Positions 1 through 11,511 of a stretch of 64,000 nt of DNA are shown one piece after another. The position numbers and the translations under genes were made by a program. Position 1 is the first letter of the stretch, and each line of letters opens with the position of its first letter. Source of the DNA: Lingula anatina. Taxonomy: Eukaryota; Brachiopoda; Lingulata; Lingulida; Lingulidae. The notes under the pieces are model-generated. The model searched no databases. It was not told the DNA's origin and was given only the letters and a program-made list of their open reading frames with translations. The stretch covers positions 646,666 through 710,665 of the forward strand of contig NW_019775991.1 in the NCBI RefSeq assembly GCF_001039355.2. Reading direction: 5' to 3'.

Positions 1-230
1 TAGATTGCCAGTATATGACTTCCTATTCAAGTTCAATAGTAACTATGGACCTATCTCTGCCAGTTTTGGAGATAAAAGGGAACGAAAATTTGCAAAGTTC
101 AATTCATGATGAAAAGTAGGTCAAAGGTCAATTTCAAGGTCACATTTAGATTGCCAGTAAATGAGTTCCTATTCAAGTTAAATAGTAACTATGGACCTAT
201 CTCTGACAGTTTTGGAGATATAAGGGACTA
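1..230. repeat. Short tandem duplication, about 146-bp period
   Basis: The first 81 bases recur at 147-228 with only a few substitutions (both begin TAGATTGCCAGTA and end at GGGA). The spacer between them contains AAAGGTCAA/AAGGTCA motifs, and related AGGTCA-rich sequence appears again at about 820-870. No coding potential is seen here. Confidence 0.8.
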
Positions 231-1026
231 AATGTTATAATTTTGGAGTTACAATAATGTGCCATAAATATCCTACAGAAAAAATTAATTAAAATAAAGA
301 AAAGGTCATTTTGGTCAAAATTCTTGAAATGGGAGGTGCTCTGAAGTTCCAGATGTTCAAATTTGATGAAATAATGTAATTTATGACCACAAGTTTTCTG
401 CCTTGCCAAGCCTTATGTTTTATTTTTCCGGGGTTCAAAATTTATTATCCATTACCGTACTGCACATTTTGCTTTCACCACCAATATGTACTTTTTGATA
501 CAGCGTAACTCGAAAACCGTATGGAATACAAAAAACGGAGACCATTTTCTGTGTTGGGCTTTACATGCTCTACAAAATGCAAAAAAGAATGGGTCTCTAG
601 CATTTACGGTTCCCGAATTAGAGACAGTTTTCAGTTTCCGTATCTTATGGCCGCTTCTCCCGTGAAAATGCACTGATTGACCCCAAATTCACGGAGATGA
701 AAGATGACACAAAAGGTAACACTTTCCAAAATATTATTGGTTAAGTCTGTGTGGTGTCTGAATAACAGCGCAAATAATTTTTTTTCGTAAAAAAATTCAT
801 TTTTTTGAAAATTCTGGCCCGTTTGACCTTGAAATAAAGGTCAGAGGTCAAATCCAAGGGCATATTTGAAATCTACACATATGACTTTTGGAAAGCCGTC
901 TGTAGAAAATTTTCCCATAATTCCTTCCGTAGGGTAGATACATGTACTTTTAAACTTGACAGTTATTGAAAATGCATGTATCTTACGGGAGCATTATTTT
1001 ATTATTTCTTAACAAAACCTATACAG
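231..1026. other. Non-coding stretch, probably collagen intron or flank
   Basis: I see no convincing gene here. A 73-codon open frame on the minus strand (452-673) has no recognisable domain and no splice context. The stretch ends in the pyrimidine-poor but usable acceptor (TATACAG) of the first collagen exon. Confidence 0.5.
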
Positions 1027-4000
1027 GACCTAAGGGCTTCATTGGGCGAAGTGGAAAACCAGGTCGTCAGGGTTTCCCTGGCAGAAAGGGAGAGATGGGG
1101 CAGATGGGTTTACCAGGTATGTGTCATAGACATATAGAGTACATAAAGCTTTGAGGTCATGTCTGTTACATCTAACACTTTGTGAGTTTGTCTTTTAAAT
1201 TTTGCTCAGTGCCTTCTACATCTGACATAATTTTTAAACATTTCTTTCACATCTCAAAATGTGTCTTTCAAATCCAACACAATATCATTCACATCTACAA
1301 CAATGTAACATATCTTACGTAATGTTACCCCTTTTGTTATCTTATACAGTAAACCACAATGAAGGTCAATATTAATCTGTTTTACATAAGCAAGCATGGC
1401 TGAACTAGAAATATGATTGATTAATTGCCAGGTCCTGATGGTCTCCGGGGTGAGAATGGTATCCAGGGTGAGAGAGGTTTCCCTGGGTTAGATGGCAGGC
1501 CTGGTGCTAAGGGGGAGGCAGGAGAAGATGGAAGTCAAGGCCTGATAGGATTCCCTGGGGACAGGGTACATGTAGGTGGGGGTGCCAAGATGGTGCCCAG
1601 GGGGTTGGGGTACAGGTTGGAGGGGGGGTGTTCACAAATAGAGCTGGTTCATACTGGGAGTGGGAGAGGGGAGGAGGTTGGGGAGCGGGTGAGAGTGTTG
1701 GGAATAATTGTTGTTAAATGTTGTCCTTATTAATTGTTTGGTCGATAGATGTTTTTATATCTGTAAAGACATTTGGAAGTGCTGTTTTGAAATCGAATAA
1801 AATCCACATAGTGTAATGACTTCTTATGCCCCGTCAAATCAATTAGCATCTGAATACAGCACAATGTGAAAAGGGAGCCAGAGAAACAGTTTTCCTAAAT
1901 AGTAATTCACTCAAGTAACTAACTTGCAGAAGTTCTCTTTCTGCAGGGTAACCCAGGACCTGCAGGTCTGGATGGTCTTCCAGGATCTGGTGGGGACAGG
2001 GGGCTGGATGGACTCCCAGGGGCCAGAGGCAGGAAGGGGGCTAGAGGCAAGGATGGGGACAGAGGGTTCGATGGATTCCCAGGTAACGTAGGGCCCAAGG
2101 GAGATACAGGATTTGCAGGCAGGGAGGGGTTGCCAGGGCAACCTGGATTAAGAGGAGAAGATGGATTCCCTGGAGGGAGTGGACAGAAGGGTGACCGTGG
2201 GGAGGATGGAAGACCAGGATCTCCTGGAGCAAAGGGCCAGAGTGGAGAAAAGGGTATGTAAGTGTGCCTGAATGTTAGGATTAAATGCCACAGCAGAGAT
2301 AAAGGTATTTAAGAGTACCCATGATTATTAGGATTAAGGGGTAGAGAGTCCATGCTTATGTTGAGAAGTTCATGCAATGGATATTCAATGTACAGATTTG
2401 TGATCTTTGCAGGCTCAAGAGGTTTCCCAGGAAGCAAAGGTTTTCCAGGATTAGATGCCCCTCCAGGTAATTGAGTTAAAATAAAAGTTTCTGCAACATG
2501 ATAGATTACAATTTCAAAGAATATGATATATTGTGAGTTAATTTTACACACGTGGAATAGAAATGGATATGTTCAGTGAGAAAACAGAACATTAAAAAGA
2601 TACATAGTGTAAAATTATAATATAATTGTTTGATATAACATAAAATATATGAAAATGTTCAACATGTCAGGCCAGCGCGGTGCATCAGGAGAGCCAGGAA
2701 TCCCCGGAGCCCCAGGTTTGCCAGGCTCCCAGGGACCCCAGGGGCTGCCTGGATTTAATGGAGCCCCAGGGCTGAAAGGGTTTGATGGAGAGCCAGGAAG
2801 AAGCTTTCCAGGAAGCAAAGGATTTCCAGGAAATCCAGGTCCTGATGGATTCAATGGTAAGGGCGGCTTGGCTGGTGCTAATATGTGGTATGTATATAAC
2901 ATGTGGTTGAAATAAAACTTGGAGATTTTCTCACTTGGCAAATGTGGGTGACATTTATGTATATCATGAGTGGTTTGGAGTTCATGTGTTTAAATAATCT
3001 TATTTTTGTTACAATTCTTTCTTTCTTTCTCTCTTTCCATCTGATTTCTATAATTATTATTGTAATTGTTAACAGTGTTTATTTATTTTGTTTTATTTTA
3101 ATTTCTTGTATTTTTCCCTTTTACTTATTTTATACCTGCTACTTGGTCAAAAATGTTATAATATTAAGAGCATGGAACCTGTAATGTTGTCACTGACTAT
3201 GTTATATGCTTACTTGGTTAAGGATTGCTTGGCAGGAAGGGGGACCGAGGGAGAGATGGTAATCGGGGTCTTCCAGGGATGAAGGGAGAGGAGGGACTCA
3301 GGGGACCCCAGGGAAACGATGGACTTAGAGGGAACCCAGGGGAACAGGGGAGAGATGTAAGTAACAGTTGGCGTAATAGGACACAAATTGGTCATGCATG
3401 TGTTTTGTTGGTTCTTGCCTTTAAACATTTGGGTGGATATGTTTGGGCTGTTTATATGTAAATTTATAACATAGCCATGCTAAAACACAAAGTTTATCTT
3501 TTTAGGTAAGACTTGTTAAATAATGAGTATTTGTTTCAAAGTTACGTAAAGTTACGGCAGAAAAGTTCAAGATGAACTGATTTTAAATATCCCCATCTTT
3601 TAAATAAAGAAGTCATTTATTACTTTTGGCAGGGCTTACCTGGTTTTCAAGGTGCTCCAGGTTGCAAAGGTTTCCGTGGCAACCCTGGTCTGCCTGGCCT
3701 GGATGGTGATCCAGGTCGCCGTGGAGACCCTGGAACTCCAGGGTTTGACGGACAGCCAGGAATTGATGGTGTTAGAGGTGAAGAGTACTTTTTCTTTTAC
3801 GATTTCAACAGTTCTAAGGTATACAATACAGGTTTAAACTTCATATGGCGTGAAAAAAATGAAATAGGTTTATTCATGCCGTGTTTTTCAGCAATTTTGC
3901 CATTGTAACCAACTGGGGTTTGTCTTTTATGTTACTCATAAGTTTAAGGTTTATAACGTGGCTAGGTAACAAATTAAAAGTCTTAGAACCTTTTCTGTCT

Positions 4001-4219
4001 AATAAACGCAAACCTTTGTATGTACAGACACAAAATTGACAGTAACCTATTTTATGCATCATTATATTCTGCTTTTTGTCTGTACTTCAGGTCCAAAGGG
4101 AGAAGTGGGAGAGCCTGCGCCTCAGTTTAGCAGGGTTGGACCCAAGGGTTTCCCTGGAGACCCCGGACCAAATGGATTCCCGGGACTCAAGGGGCAGCCT
4201 GGAGATGTGGGGCCCAATG
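1027..4219 (+). CDS. Type IV-like collagen alpha chain, eight internal exons (partial gene)
   Basis: This is part of the triple-helical region of a secreted basement-membrane-type collagen. Eight exons encode Gly-X-Y repeats: 1027-1116, 1432-1565, 1947-2253, 2413-2466, 2671-2856, 3223-3356, 3633-3777 and 4091-4219. All have AG acceptors and GT donors, and their lengths keep the Gly frame throughout. Most junctions split a glycine codon (G|GN), as in type IV rather than fibrillar collagens. The exons at 1947 and 3633 instead start with a whole Gly codon. Exon sizes are irregular (54 to 307 bp). Gly-X-Y interruptions of type IV style are visible: GLDAPPG at the end of exon 4, GRSFPG in exon 5 and [11 protein letters not shown] in exon 8. 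Exon 7 has a cysteine (PGCKG). The signal peptide, 7S-like region and C-terminal NC1 domain are not in the window, so the chain type (alpha1- or alpha2-like) cannot be told. The acceptor of exon 6 (GGTTAAG|GA) was chosen because it preserves phase. Confidence 0.85.
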
Positions 4220-5719
4220 GTGAATATGCAAATGAAATAAATTTCCTGGAAGATTTATTTTAAAAAGCACTGGAGCAAAGAAAAGATCTTTTTGCCAAAA
4301 TGTTTGATGATCATTGTACATTTCATACTTGCATATATGTAAAATATTCTTATGTAATTATATAGCTTGTGGTTTAATATATCTATAGAGTTTTTTTTCT
4401 TTTATGTTATGTACATGTAGATGAGGATTGAAATGTAATCATTGTATTTTACTATGGGACTTAATGTCTTACACCAGGATAAGTAAGACTGGATAAGGGT
4501 TTCACCAGGTCACTCAGGCAGGTCAGTATATGTATCCTGGACTTTGCTAATTAGAAACAAGTGATAATCATGTAGTGATGAACTCTTCACATTTGAAGGT
4601 ATTCACAAACTCTTCAAGCCAATGACGAATGGATGGCAGTGAAAATGCAATTCACAACAGATATTATGTCCAATATCTTTTTTCCTGTCACTTTAGGTCT
4701 TTGTTAACATGGCACGTTGCTCAACCCCAATGTCAGACCCCTGTTGATTTCTGTAAAAACATTTCTGAAAACTGTAATCTATTTCAATTTACGAATTGCT
4801 GGTTATTGTTATAATGTTCACCTTTGGAGAATTCATATTGTGCGAGATCTTTGTTTTTTATAAAAGACACCAGTTACAACTTGGTGTGGTTATACACCAT
4901 GTATTACGTCCTGGGTAAAATGTCAGTGTCTTCCTGCTCAATTATCAAAGTGGTTGAAAAGTTAAATGGGTTTTGTTTTGTTTAATCTGAACCTTACTGC
5001 CATTCCCAGTTCCCACTGCTTAGCAATATCAGGTGACTGTTACCGAATAAGCCAGTCTTGTTAGAAAATAAATGTGGCCAACAGTTTATTAATTTGTCTG
5101 TCATAAATCTTCACACCTCAGTCACAGTGGCAAAAGAAACGCCACATTCATTGAACAAATTTGTAAAGAATGGGCCTCATTGATTGGAAAAAAGAGTTAC
5201 AATAAGAGGTGTTTAACTGTATTTTATTCAAAACGAGCATAAAAGCGCTTTCCTTAGGAGATAATACGTAATGATCGTTCCAAGTCTTTTCAAGATGATA
5301 CGTATAAGTAGATATTGGTATTTTGCTCAAAACTGTTCAGTGACAACCTTAGTGACTCTTCATGACTGTACAATATGGTTTATTTATGAAAAAAATGTGT
5401 TTCTAAAAACGTTTTCGATTTATTCCATAATGGGTTTCACTTTCACTATGAGTAGGTGCTTAATATGGCAGTCGAATTACACAGCGCCCCGCGCAACCTC
5501 CCTTAAATAAAACTTTAAAGCGGGATTCGATGAACAGATGATTTGGATTAAAAAAAAAACTTAAAACAAGTATGATTATAAATAATAATAAAAGAACGAG
5601 AGAAGAAACCCTATTCTGCAGTGATAATTTTTTCAGAGAAATCTGGTCTGAAAACATAAAAAGTCAATAGGAGTAGATCAGTACATTAGTACGTTTTAAT
5701 CAACTGAGGTGGAAAGGAC
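4220..5719. other. Collagen intron/flank passing into the 3' flank of the protease array
   Basis: No gene was recognised. From about 5050 onward the sequence matches the 3' flanks of protease genes D (about 43430-43800) and F (about 56870-57250), for example the AAAGAAACGCCACATTCATTGAAC block. This places the left edge of the tandem array near 5.05 kb; sequence to the left looks unique within the window. Confidence 0.6.
5628..5633 (-). terminator. Degenerate poly(A) signal of gene A (AAAAAA for AATAAA)
   Basis: The other four protease genes carry AATAAA within a conserved block after the stop codon (TTCTCTGAATAAAT on the minus strand). Here the same position reads AAAAAA. Confidence 0.55.
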
Positions 5720-8109
5720 TCAAATAACCAAGCATGGAGTAGACAAAGCCAAATTGGCTTCACTGACATCCGTAAGTTTTCCAGGCAATGCGTACTTTAT
5801 GATGTACTCATTGGTGTAGTTGACGACCTGGGCAGAGGGTGAGCTGATAGTCCCGTTATCTCTGAGGACCTGCAACAAGGCAGCCACAGCGCCGGTCACA
5901 AACGCAGCTGCCGTAGAGGTGCCACCGTGCAAAGTATATGTATTGTTTCCAGAGAAATCAGCACCTTTGATATCTTCACCCGGGGCGTAAAGATCTAAGC
6001 AAGAACCATAGTTGCTGAAACTAGGCTCTTCAAAGTCCTCACTAAACGCTCCGACAGTAAGGGCATTGGGCGTGCTACCTGGAGAATAATTGCAAGCGTC
6101 TGCATTGGCATTACCCGCTCCAACAATTGCGGGGATTCCAGCTGCGAGTACATCATCGACTGCGTCGTTCAGAGAACTGGAGAACCACGCACCAACACTG
6201 AAGTTAATAACGGAGAGTCGCCTATTGCTTTGCACCCTTTCCTTTACCCACAAGGACCCCTTCAATATATCTGACACAGGACAAAATCCCCGACATGAAC
6301 AAATCTTCAAGGAAATTATGTTAGCACTCTTTGCCACGCCAGAATTGGTTCCTCCAATGATACTGGCCACGTGGGTACCATGACCATCGTTGTCAACACT
6401 TGTAGATGTCGGCCAGCCTGGAAAAAATAAGAATTGATAAAATAAATTAACCATTTTCATGTGTTTAACCTAAAACTGATCAATGTTGAACTTCTTTGAT
6501 TTGATTTACTACCAAGAAGCATGGAGGCGCCTCATTTCGGATGAAGTGAATATTCCGTAAACTGAACAATGGTACAAAATTGGCCCAAATATAACTATCC
6601 TGTACTGTAAAGAAAACAGACATTTGAGATGCATAATGGCAGTTGTATTGTAACTATATTTTATGAGCAGCTATCGTATTACAGAAGAGACAACATCCCC
6701 ATTCCCATGCAACATAAAGAAAATCCAGATTTCTAAATTTTCACAATGGGAAGATAAATTCACTCTCTGAGGACAACGCGGGAATACTGTTTTCTTTTTA
6801 AACCTAGTAATGAAAAAAGCTTGCATTAGCTGTCGTTGCACTTAAGTAAGACCGACGTGCTTCCTTTTTGGACCCCTTTTGCAAATCAGGTGTTGTTTTC
6901 GCTGCAACGCTGCATGAAGACAATCAGAAGGCATCTCACCAATAGTAACTCGCCCTGTGAAATCTTCGTGGTTTGGATTGATACCTGTGTCTGCCACATA
7001 TACATCTATTCCCTTTCCATCGCCCCAGATGTTATACTTGTAATTGTATGCATCACCATCAAGAGCATCCAACCCCTGCAAGTAAAGGTTATACAAAATA
7101 TGAAACTAGCTTTGACATATTGCCATGGCTGCAATCAACGAATTCTTACATAGGGGATTTTCCAGATATGTATAGTTGTTGCACAGTCTTGCCAGAAAGT
7201 ATATGGAAAATGCCAAAAGAACACCATGTTGAAAATTAAAAAGGTTTATCATAGAAAACCAAACCAATCAAACCACCCTTTAGATTTTTGAGAGGACATT
7301 ATTAATCTTTTTGTTTGCTGGACAGTATTGAGATAGACATTTGCAACTACACTCATCAAAATCAAATAAAATGCACCCTTAACTTTATATATTGCTCAGA
7401 TGCATGACAACGAGTATTGGATATTAACCTTATAAGTATGTTACCAATAGTCAAAACGATTCAAACATTTAGAAAAGCTTGTTGACTTCGTGACCGAAAG
7501 TGAACTGCTTTTAGAAATCAGAATAATCAACATTCAACAAAGGCATTGGAATTAAATCATATGAAACCTTTAAGTTATAAAGTCGATCATTGTGACCGGA
7601 AATCAGCATTTGCATACCCAATAATAACTTCCTTCTGGTAAATTGTAGGATTTGCAGTATTCCGTGTTTAGTGTTAACTTGATGTCCTGTTCAATTTCAT
7701 CAATGACATCGGTGAGTTGACGCAAATCGTCGAGGTTGCTTGAAACATTGTTAAATAAACTCATAAATACAGTCGTGAATTTCAAGAAGGTATATGTACT
7801 TCCTTGGTGTTAGGGAAAACAAATATAGAATTATCAATTGATGACCAATGCGTATTAAATATTTTCTCCTTCAGGATTTTGTTTTTTAGCCCTAAGTGTT
7901 GTTTGACAGGTAGTTCATAGTGAAGACGTTGGTAAAATATTTTTATTTATAAAACAAAACTTTACGAATGTGTATGAACGGCTGAAAAACAAACAGTTAA
8001 GAATGCGCTGTGTCCAACCTTTTTCTTATGTTTCGCAGAATGATGAAATCTTTGTCTCTATTAAACTTAATTTGTTGTCTTCGTCCAGCTCCTTTGATGA
8101 TTCTACGGA
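5720..8109 (-). CDS. Proteinase K-like subtilisin (S8), gene A1, 3' exons only before an assembly gap
   Basis: Secreted serine endopeptidase of the proteinase K branch of family S8. Exons on the minus strand: exon 3 at 8019-8109, exon 4 at 7618-7738, exon 5 at 6940-7075 and exon 6 at 5720-6417. Exon 3 and exon 4 encode the end of an I9-like inhibitory propeptide (motif LTDVIDEIEQDIKL). Exon 4 ends in a Trp that joins GLDALDG of exon 5, matching the PWGL-type start of the mature enzyme. Exon 5 has the catalytic Asp (VADTGIN). Exon 6 has the His box (GHGTHVASIIGG), the oxyanion Asn (GAGNANADA) and the Ser box (GGTSTAAA instead of GTSMAAP). No exon 1 or 2 lies between exon 3 and the N at 8443; exons further right (A2) repeat exons 3 and 4. 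If A2's exons 1-2 are joined to one exon 3/4 pair the frame stays open (441 codons with the A1 pair). Combining both pairs breaks phase. Confidence 0.8.
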
Positions 8110-8442
8110 CTAGATAGATAAAATTATGTAAATGGTTTACATAATAAATTCATTTAAGGCAACAATAAAGCAGAGATGGATCGGAACCCAAGCCCACATT
8201 AGAAAAAACAAAGGCAAAGGCACCCAGAGAGCACAGACCTCCGCCAGGACTAATAATGAACTAATAATCAACCATTGAATAATGGATGAATCATGACCAA
8301 AATCTTGTCACTTTTAAAGGACAATAGACCCACAAAAATCCATTTCTCGAATTTTGAATATTCAGCACTCACTCTATACACTAGAGGTATGTTTTAATCG
8401 ATCCCCGCCATTAAAAATTTATAAAAACAATCTATTAGTAGA

Positions 8443-8443
8443 N
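8443..8443. other. Single N, contig join inside gene A
   Basis: Sequence just right of the N (8444-8548) matches intron 4 of gene B (18930-19033), whereas sequence to the left belongs upstream of an exon 3. The order of parts is therefore discontinuous across the N. Confidence 0.75.
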
Positions 8444-8822
8444 TAGTCTTGCTAGAAAGTAAATATCAAAATACACCAAGTTGGACATTAATCATGTTTA
8501 ACATAGAAAATGCTTCATCTAACCCACCCATTAGATATACGGGATAATATTAACGATCTCTTAAATTCCTGGACAGAATTCTGAGTTTGCAACTGCACTT
8601 GTCAATATCAAATTAAATGCACCCTTAACTTCAAATATTGCCCAGAAATATGACAATGATTATAAGACTTTAACTTTATAAGTATGTAAGCAATAGCCAA
8701 AACGATTCAAACATTTAGAAAAGTCTGTTGTCTTCGTAACGGAAAGTGAAATGCTTTGAGAAATCACAATAAACAACATTCTAAAAAATTATTAGAATGA
8801 AATTATATTTGGTCGATCATAC

Positions 8823-11511
8823 CCATAGACCTCTTCTATTGGCATTATTTGGTAAAGTATACTCTCTGCAGTATTCAGTGTTTAGTTCTAACTTGACGTC
8901 CTGTTCGATTTCCGCAATGACATTGGTGAGTTGAAGCAAATCTTCGAGGTTGCTTAAAATATGGTTAAATAAACTCATAAAAACAGTCATGAATTTCAAG
9001 AAGGTATATGTATTTCCTTGCTGTTAGTAAAAACAAATATAGAATTATAAACTGATGACCAATGCGTATTTTAAATATTTCTTCCTTAAGAGCTTTGTTT
9101 TTTAACCCAAAGTATTATTTGATCGGTATTAAACAAAAATTTTAAAAATGTGTATAGGAACGGATGAAAAACAAACAGTTAAGAATGCGCTGTGTCCAAC
9201 CTTTTACTTATGTTGCGCAGAATGACGAAATTCTTTTCTCTATTAAACTTAACTCGTTGTCTTCGTCCAGCTCCTTTGATGATTCTACGGACTAGATAAA
9301 TAAAATTATGTTTCTTGTAAATGGTTTACATAACAAATCATTTAAGACAACAATAAAACAGAGATGTATCGGAATCCAAGCCCACATTAGAAAAAACAGC
9401 AAAGGCACCCAGAGAACACAGACCTTCGCCAGGACTAATAATGAACTAATAATCAACCATTGAATAATGGATGAATCATGACCAAAATCTTGTCACTTTT
9501 AAGTTAGCCCATTTTTGACCAACCCTTATTATTTCATCGAAATCCGTCCATACATTTGAGCGTTAAGTTGCTAATAAGCTAACAAACTAACGGAACCAAA
9601 AACATAACCTCCTGGACAGAGGTCATAAGCACAACGTGTGAGCTAGAAAAATGCCCCCTGCTAAGATTCTAAGTGAAAGCGCTGTGCGTCCCATCAGGCA
9701 AAAAAAAGTGGATCGCAAAATGAGCATTTTCATTTTACTGAACATTGTTTACGCAGCATAAAGCAAAAGTTTTACACGGACCAGCTTCATTATTATAAAA
9801 TTTCCCATGCGTGCTTTCTTATAGCGTTTCAACCACAGCGGCGTTTGGTTTGAATTGACCATCAAAACCACAAATGCGAGACGACCTAAATGTCCTCACC
9901 CGTTTCCTTTCTGTATCCGATGAAGTAAAGTTAAAACAACATACAGATATAAACATAGGAAACATACCCAGCAGGCATAGTTGGATCAACGTTGAAAACA
10001 GGTTGATACGTTGAATTGCCCTTGATCTACCTAAATTCAAGGTAAAATCAAAGTTGATCCAGCCACGTTGACTCAACGTTGTATTTTGGTCAATGACACA
10101 ACCTTGCAGTTATGGATTGTAATTTAAAATATTAATTATTGAAAACGTGATACTTTGTTTATAAATACTGTAACTAAATTTATCAAAATAATAACAAAAC
10201 GGTTTCATAGTAAAAGTGTCAGATGTTTTGTGTCTTTAGTTAACTAGTGAATTTTCTTAACTTGTTATTCAGAAATACATTCCAATAAACTGAATTCCTT
10301 GCAAGGTCAGCTAACACTAGAATGAATAAGTTGCTGTAATTGTGATGGAGTTTACAGTAAACCTGCTATTATAGATAGATAGTTAACCTGCTATCATAGA
10401 CTGTGACTTTGTTATATATATATATTAATCTAAACTTTGGAAATTTTAACTTAAAGGCCATACAAAAATGTCCTACTGCTAAACACATCCAGGCTAATTT
10501 CCCGCTGGGTGGGTTTGATATAACATTGTTTTCTGACGTTGATACAACGTTGTTATCTGAGGTTGACACAACTTTCAAATCCAACGTTTATCCAATGCCT
10601 TCTCAACGTTATGGTTCAACGTTGTTTCAATTGCCCGCTGGGATAGGGGCTGGAACACGTAGGTCGAAAAGCTAATGGTAGTGAATTTCATTAGCAAAGG
10701 ATATACAAGAAGATAGATACGTTTACTTACTTGGACCGTATTTTGCACCAGGCAAAAGTCGAGCGATGTATTGTCCTGATATCCCAGAACCATCAGTGTA
10801 CTCAATAAGGGGCACTGAGGGAGATATGAATAAGAAAGAATCGTCCATTGTTAGAATATTCCTTTGCAATTTAATTTGGGTAAGTTTAAACCAACATTAT
10901 ATAATATCTTGTTAAATTATAGTCTTCGTTTTGGGCACTTACAATGCTCTATAATTCAAAGTGCATTTTAACTGATCAACTAATCTTTGTCATGTAAGAT
11001 TTCCATATCTTGTGGTATTATTCAAATTTATTTTCACTACGCTCGATAAAATGTATTTTATATCCTTAAGCATTTTAATTGTCAAGTGTTTAAAAAAACA
11101 CGTCACCAATCAAATGATCAAATCTATAAATTTGCCCAATCATCAGTTGTCTTTCGTTCATGCATCGACAGAAAATCAATGTAATTTAACAAACAGAGCA
11201 TGAGCAACGTTGGATGTTTATTATAAAACTTATTCCACTATTTCATGGGGAAACGCCTCGCATTGCAAACTCTAAGATTCCACATTTTGTGTAGTTAATC
11301 AACCATTCTACTTGCCTAAGTTTTGTTCTTCTGACACTCTCAATACACCAGCATCTTGCAACTTTTTTCGAATGGCTTCGTGATCTCCCTTTCTCCTCGG
11401 CGGTGCCTCGGGTGCGTCTCTATGCACCATGTTGTTCACTTGCTCTCCACTCTGATATGCAACTGTCATTGCAAACATCCCGAAAACCAAAATACCCACC
11501 AGTGACTGCAT
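8823..11511 (-). CDS. Proteinase K-like subtilisin, gene A2, 5' exons (signal peptide and propeptide)
   Basis: Minus-strand exons: exon 1 at 11316-11511, exon 2 at 10731-10814, exon 3 at 9201-9291 and exon 4 at 8823-8952. Exon 1 starts at the ATG with a hydrophobic signal peptide (LVGILVFGMFAMTVA) and continues into a charged pro-segment (RKKLQDAGVLRVSEEQ). Exon 2 encodes GQYIARLLPGAKYG, the first strand of an I9-type inhibitor. Exons 3-4 complete it (LTNVIAEIEQDVKL), then a Cys and a variable linker ending in Trp. Exon 1 must splice from AG|GCAAGT (GC donor) to join exon 2 in frame; the GT four bases further would lead to an immediate TGA. No exon 5 or 6 belongs to this half. It is therefore either the 5' half of gene A or the 5' half of a second paralog or allele. 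Introns contain a 676-bp MITE (9967-10642). Confidence 0.75.
9967..10642. mobile_element. CAACGTTG-rich MITE with CCCAGCRGGCA ends
   Basis: The left end reads CCCAGCAGGCA and the right end, reversed, reads CCCAGCGGGCA. Both subterminal regions hold several copies of CAACGTTG/ACGTTGA. The matching intron of gene B (about 20547) lacks the element and reads AACATAGGGG; here ATA is present on both sides (9964-9966, 10643-10645). No coding sequence for a transposase is seen. Confidence 0.8.

Noticed and set aside
452-673. 73-codon minus-strand frame with several Cys and Lys
   Set aside because: No known domain, no splice context, sits in apparently non-coding flank.
2615-2941. Pro-rich open frames antisense to the collagen exons (1911-2232, 2615-2941, 3210-3428)
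   Set aside because: They are complements of Gly-X-Y codons; Pro/Gly-rich antisense frames are expected and have no splice or start context.
6090-6383. Open frames antisense to protease exon 6 (also 17682-18134, 26402-26677, 44149-44610, 57795-58073)
   Set aside because: Mirror frames of the conserved catalytic exon, present in the same place in every copy only because the sense strand is conserved.
8019-8030. Apparent loss of the exon 3a donor in gene A1 (GTAAAA to GAAAAA)
   Set aside because: The phase-compatible donor is the following AG|GTTGG, which is intact, so the change is only a codon substitution.
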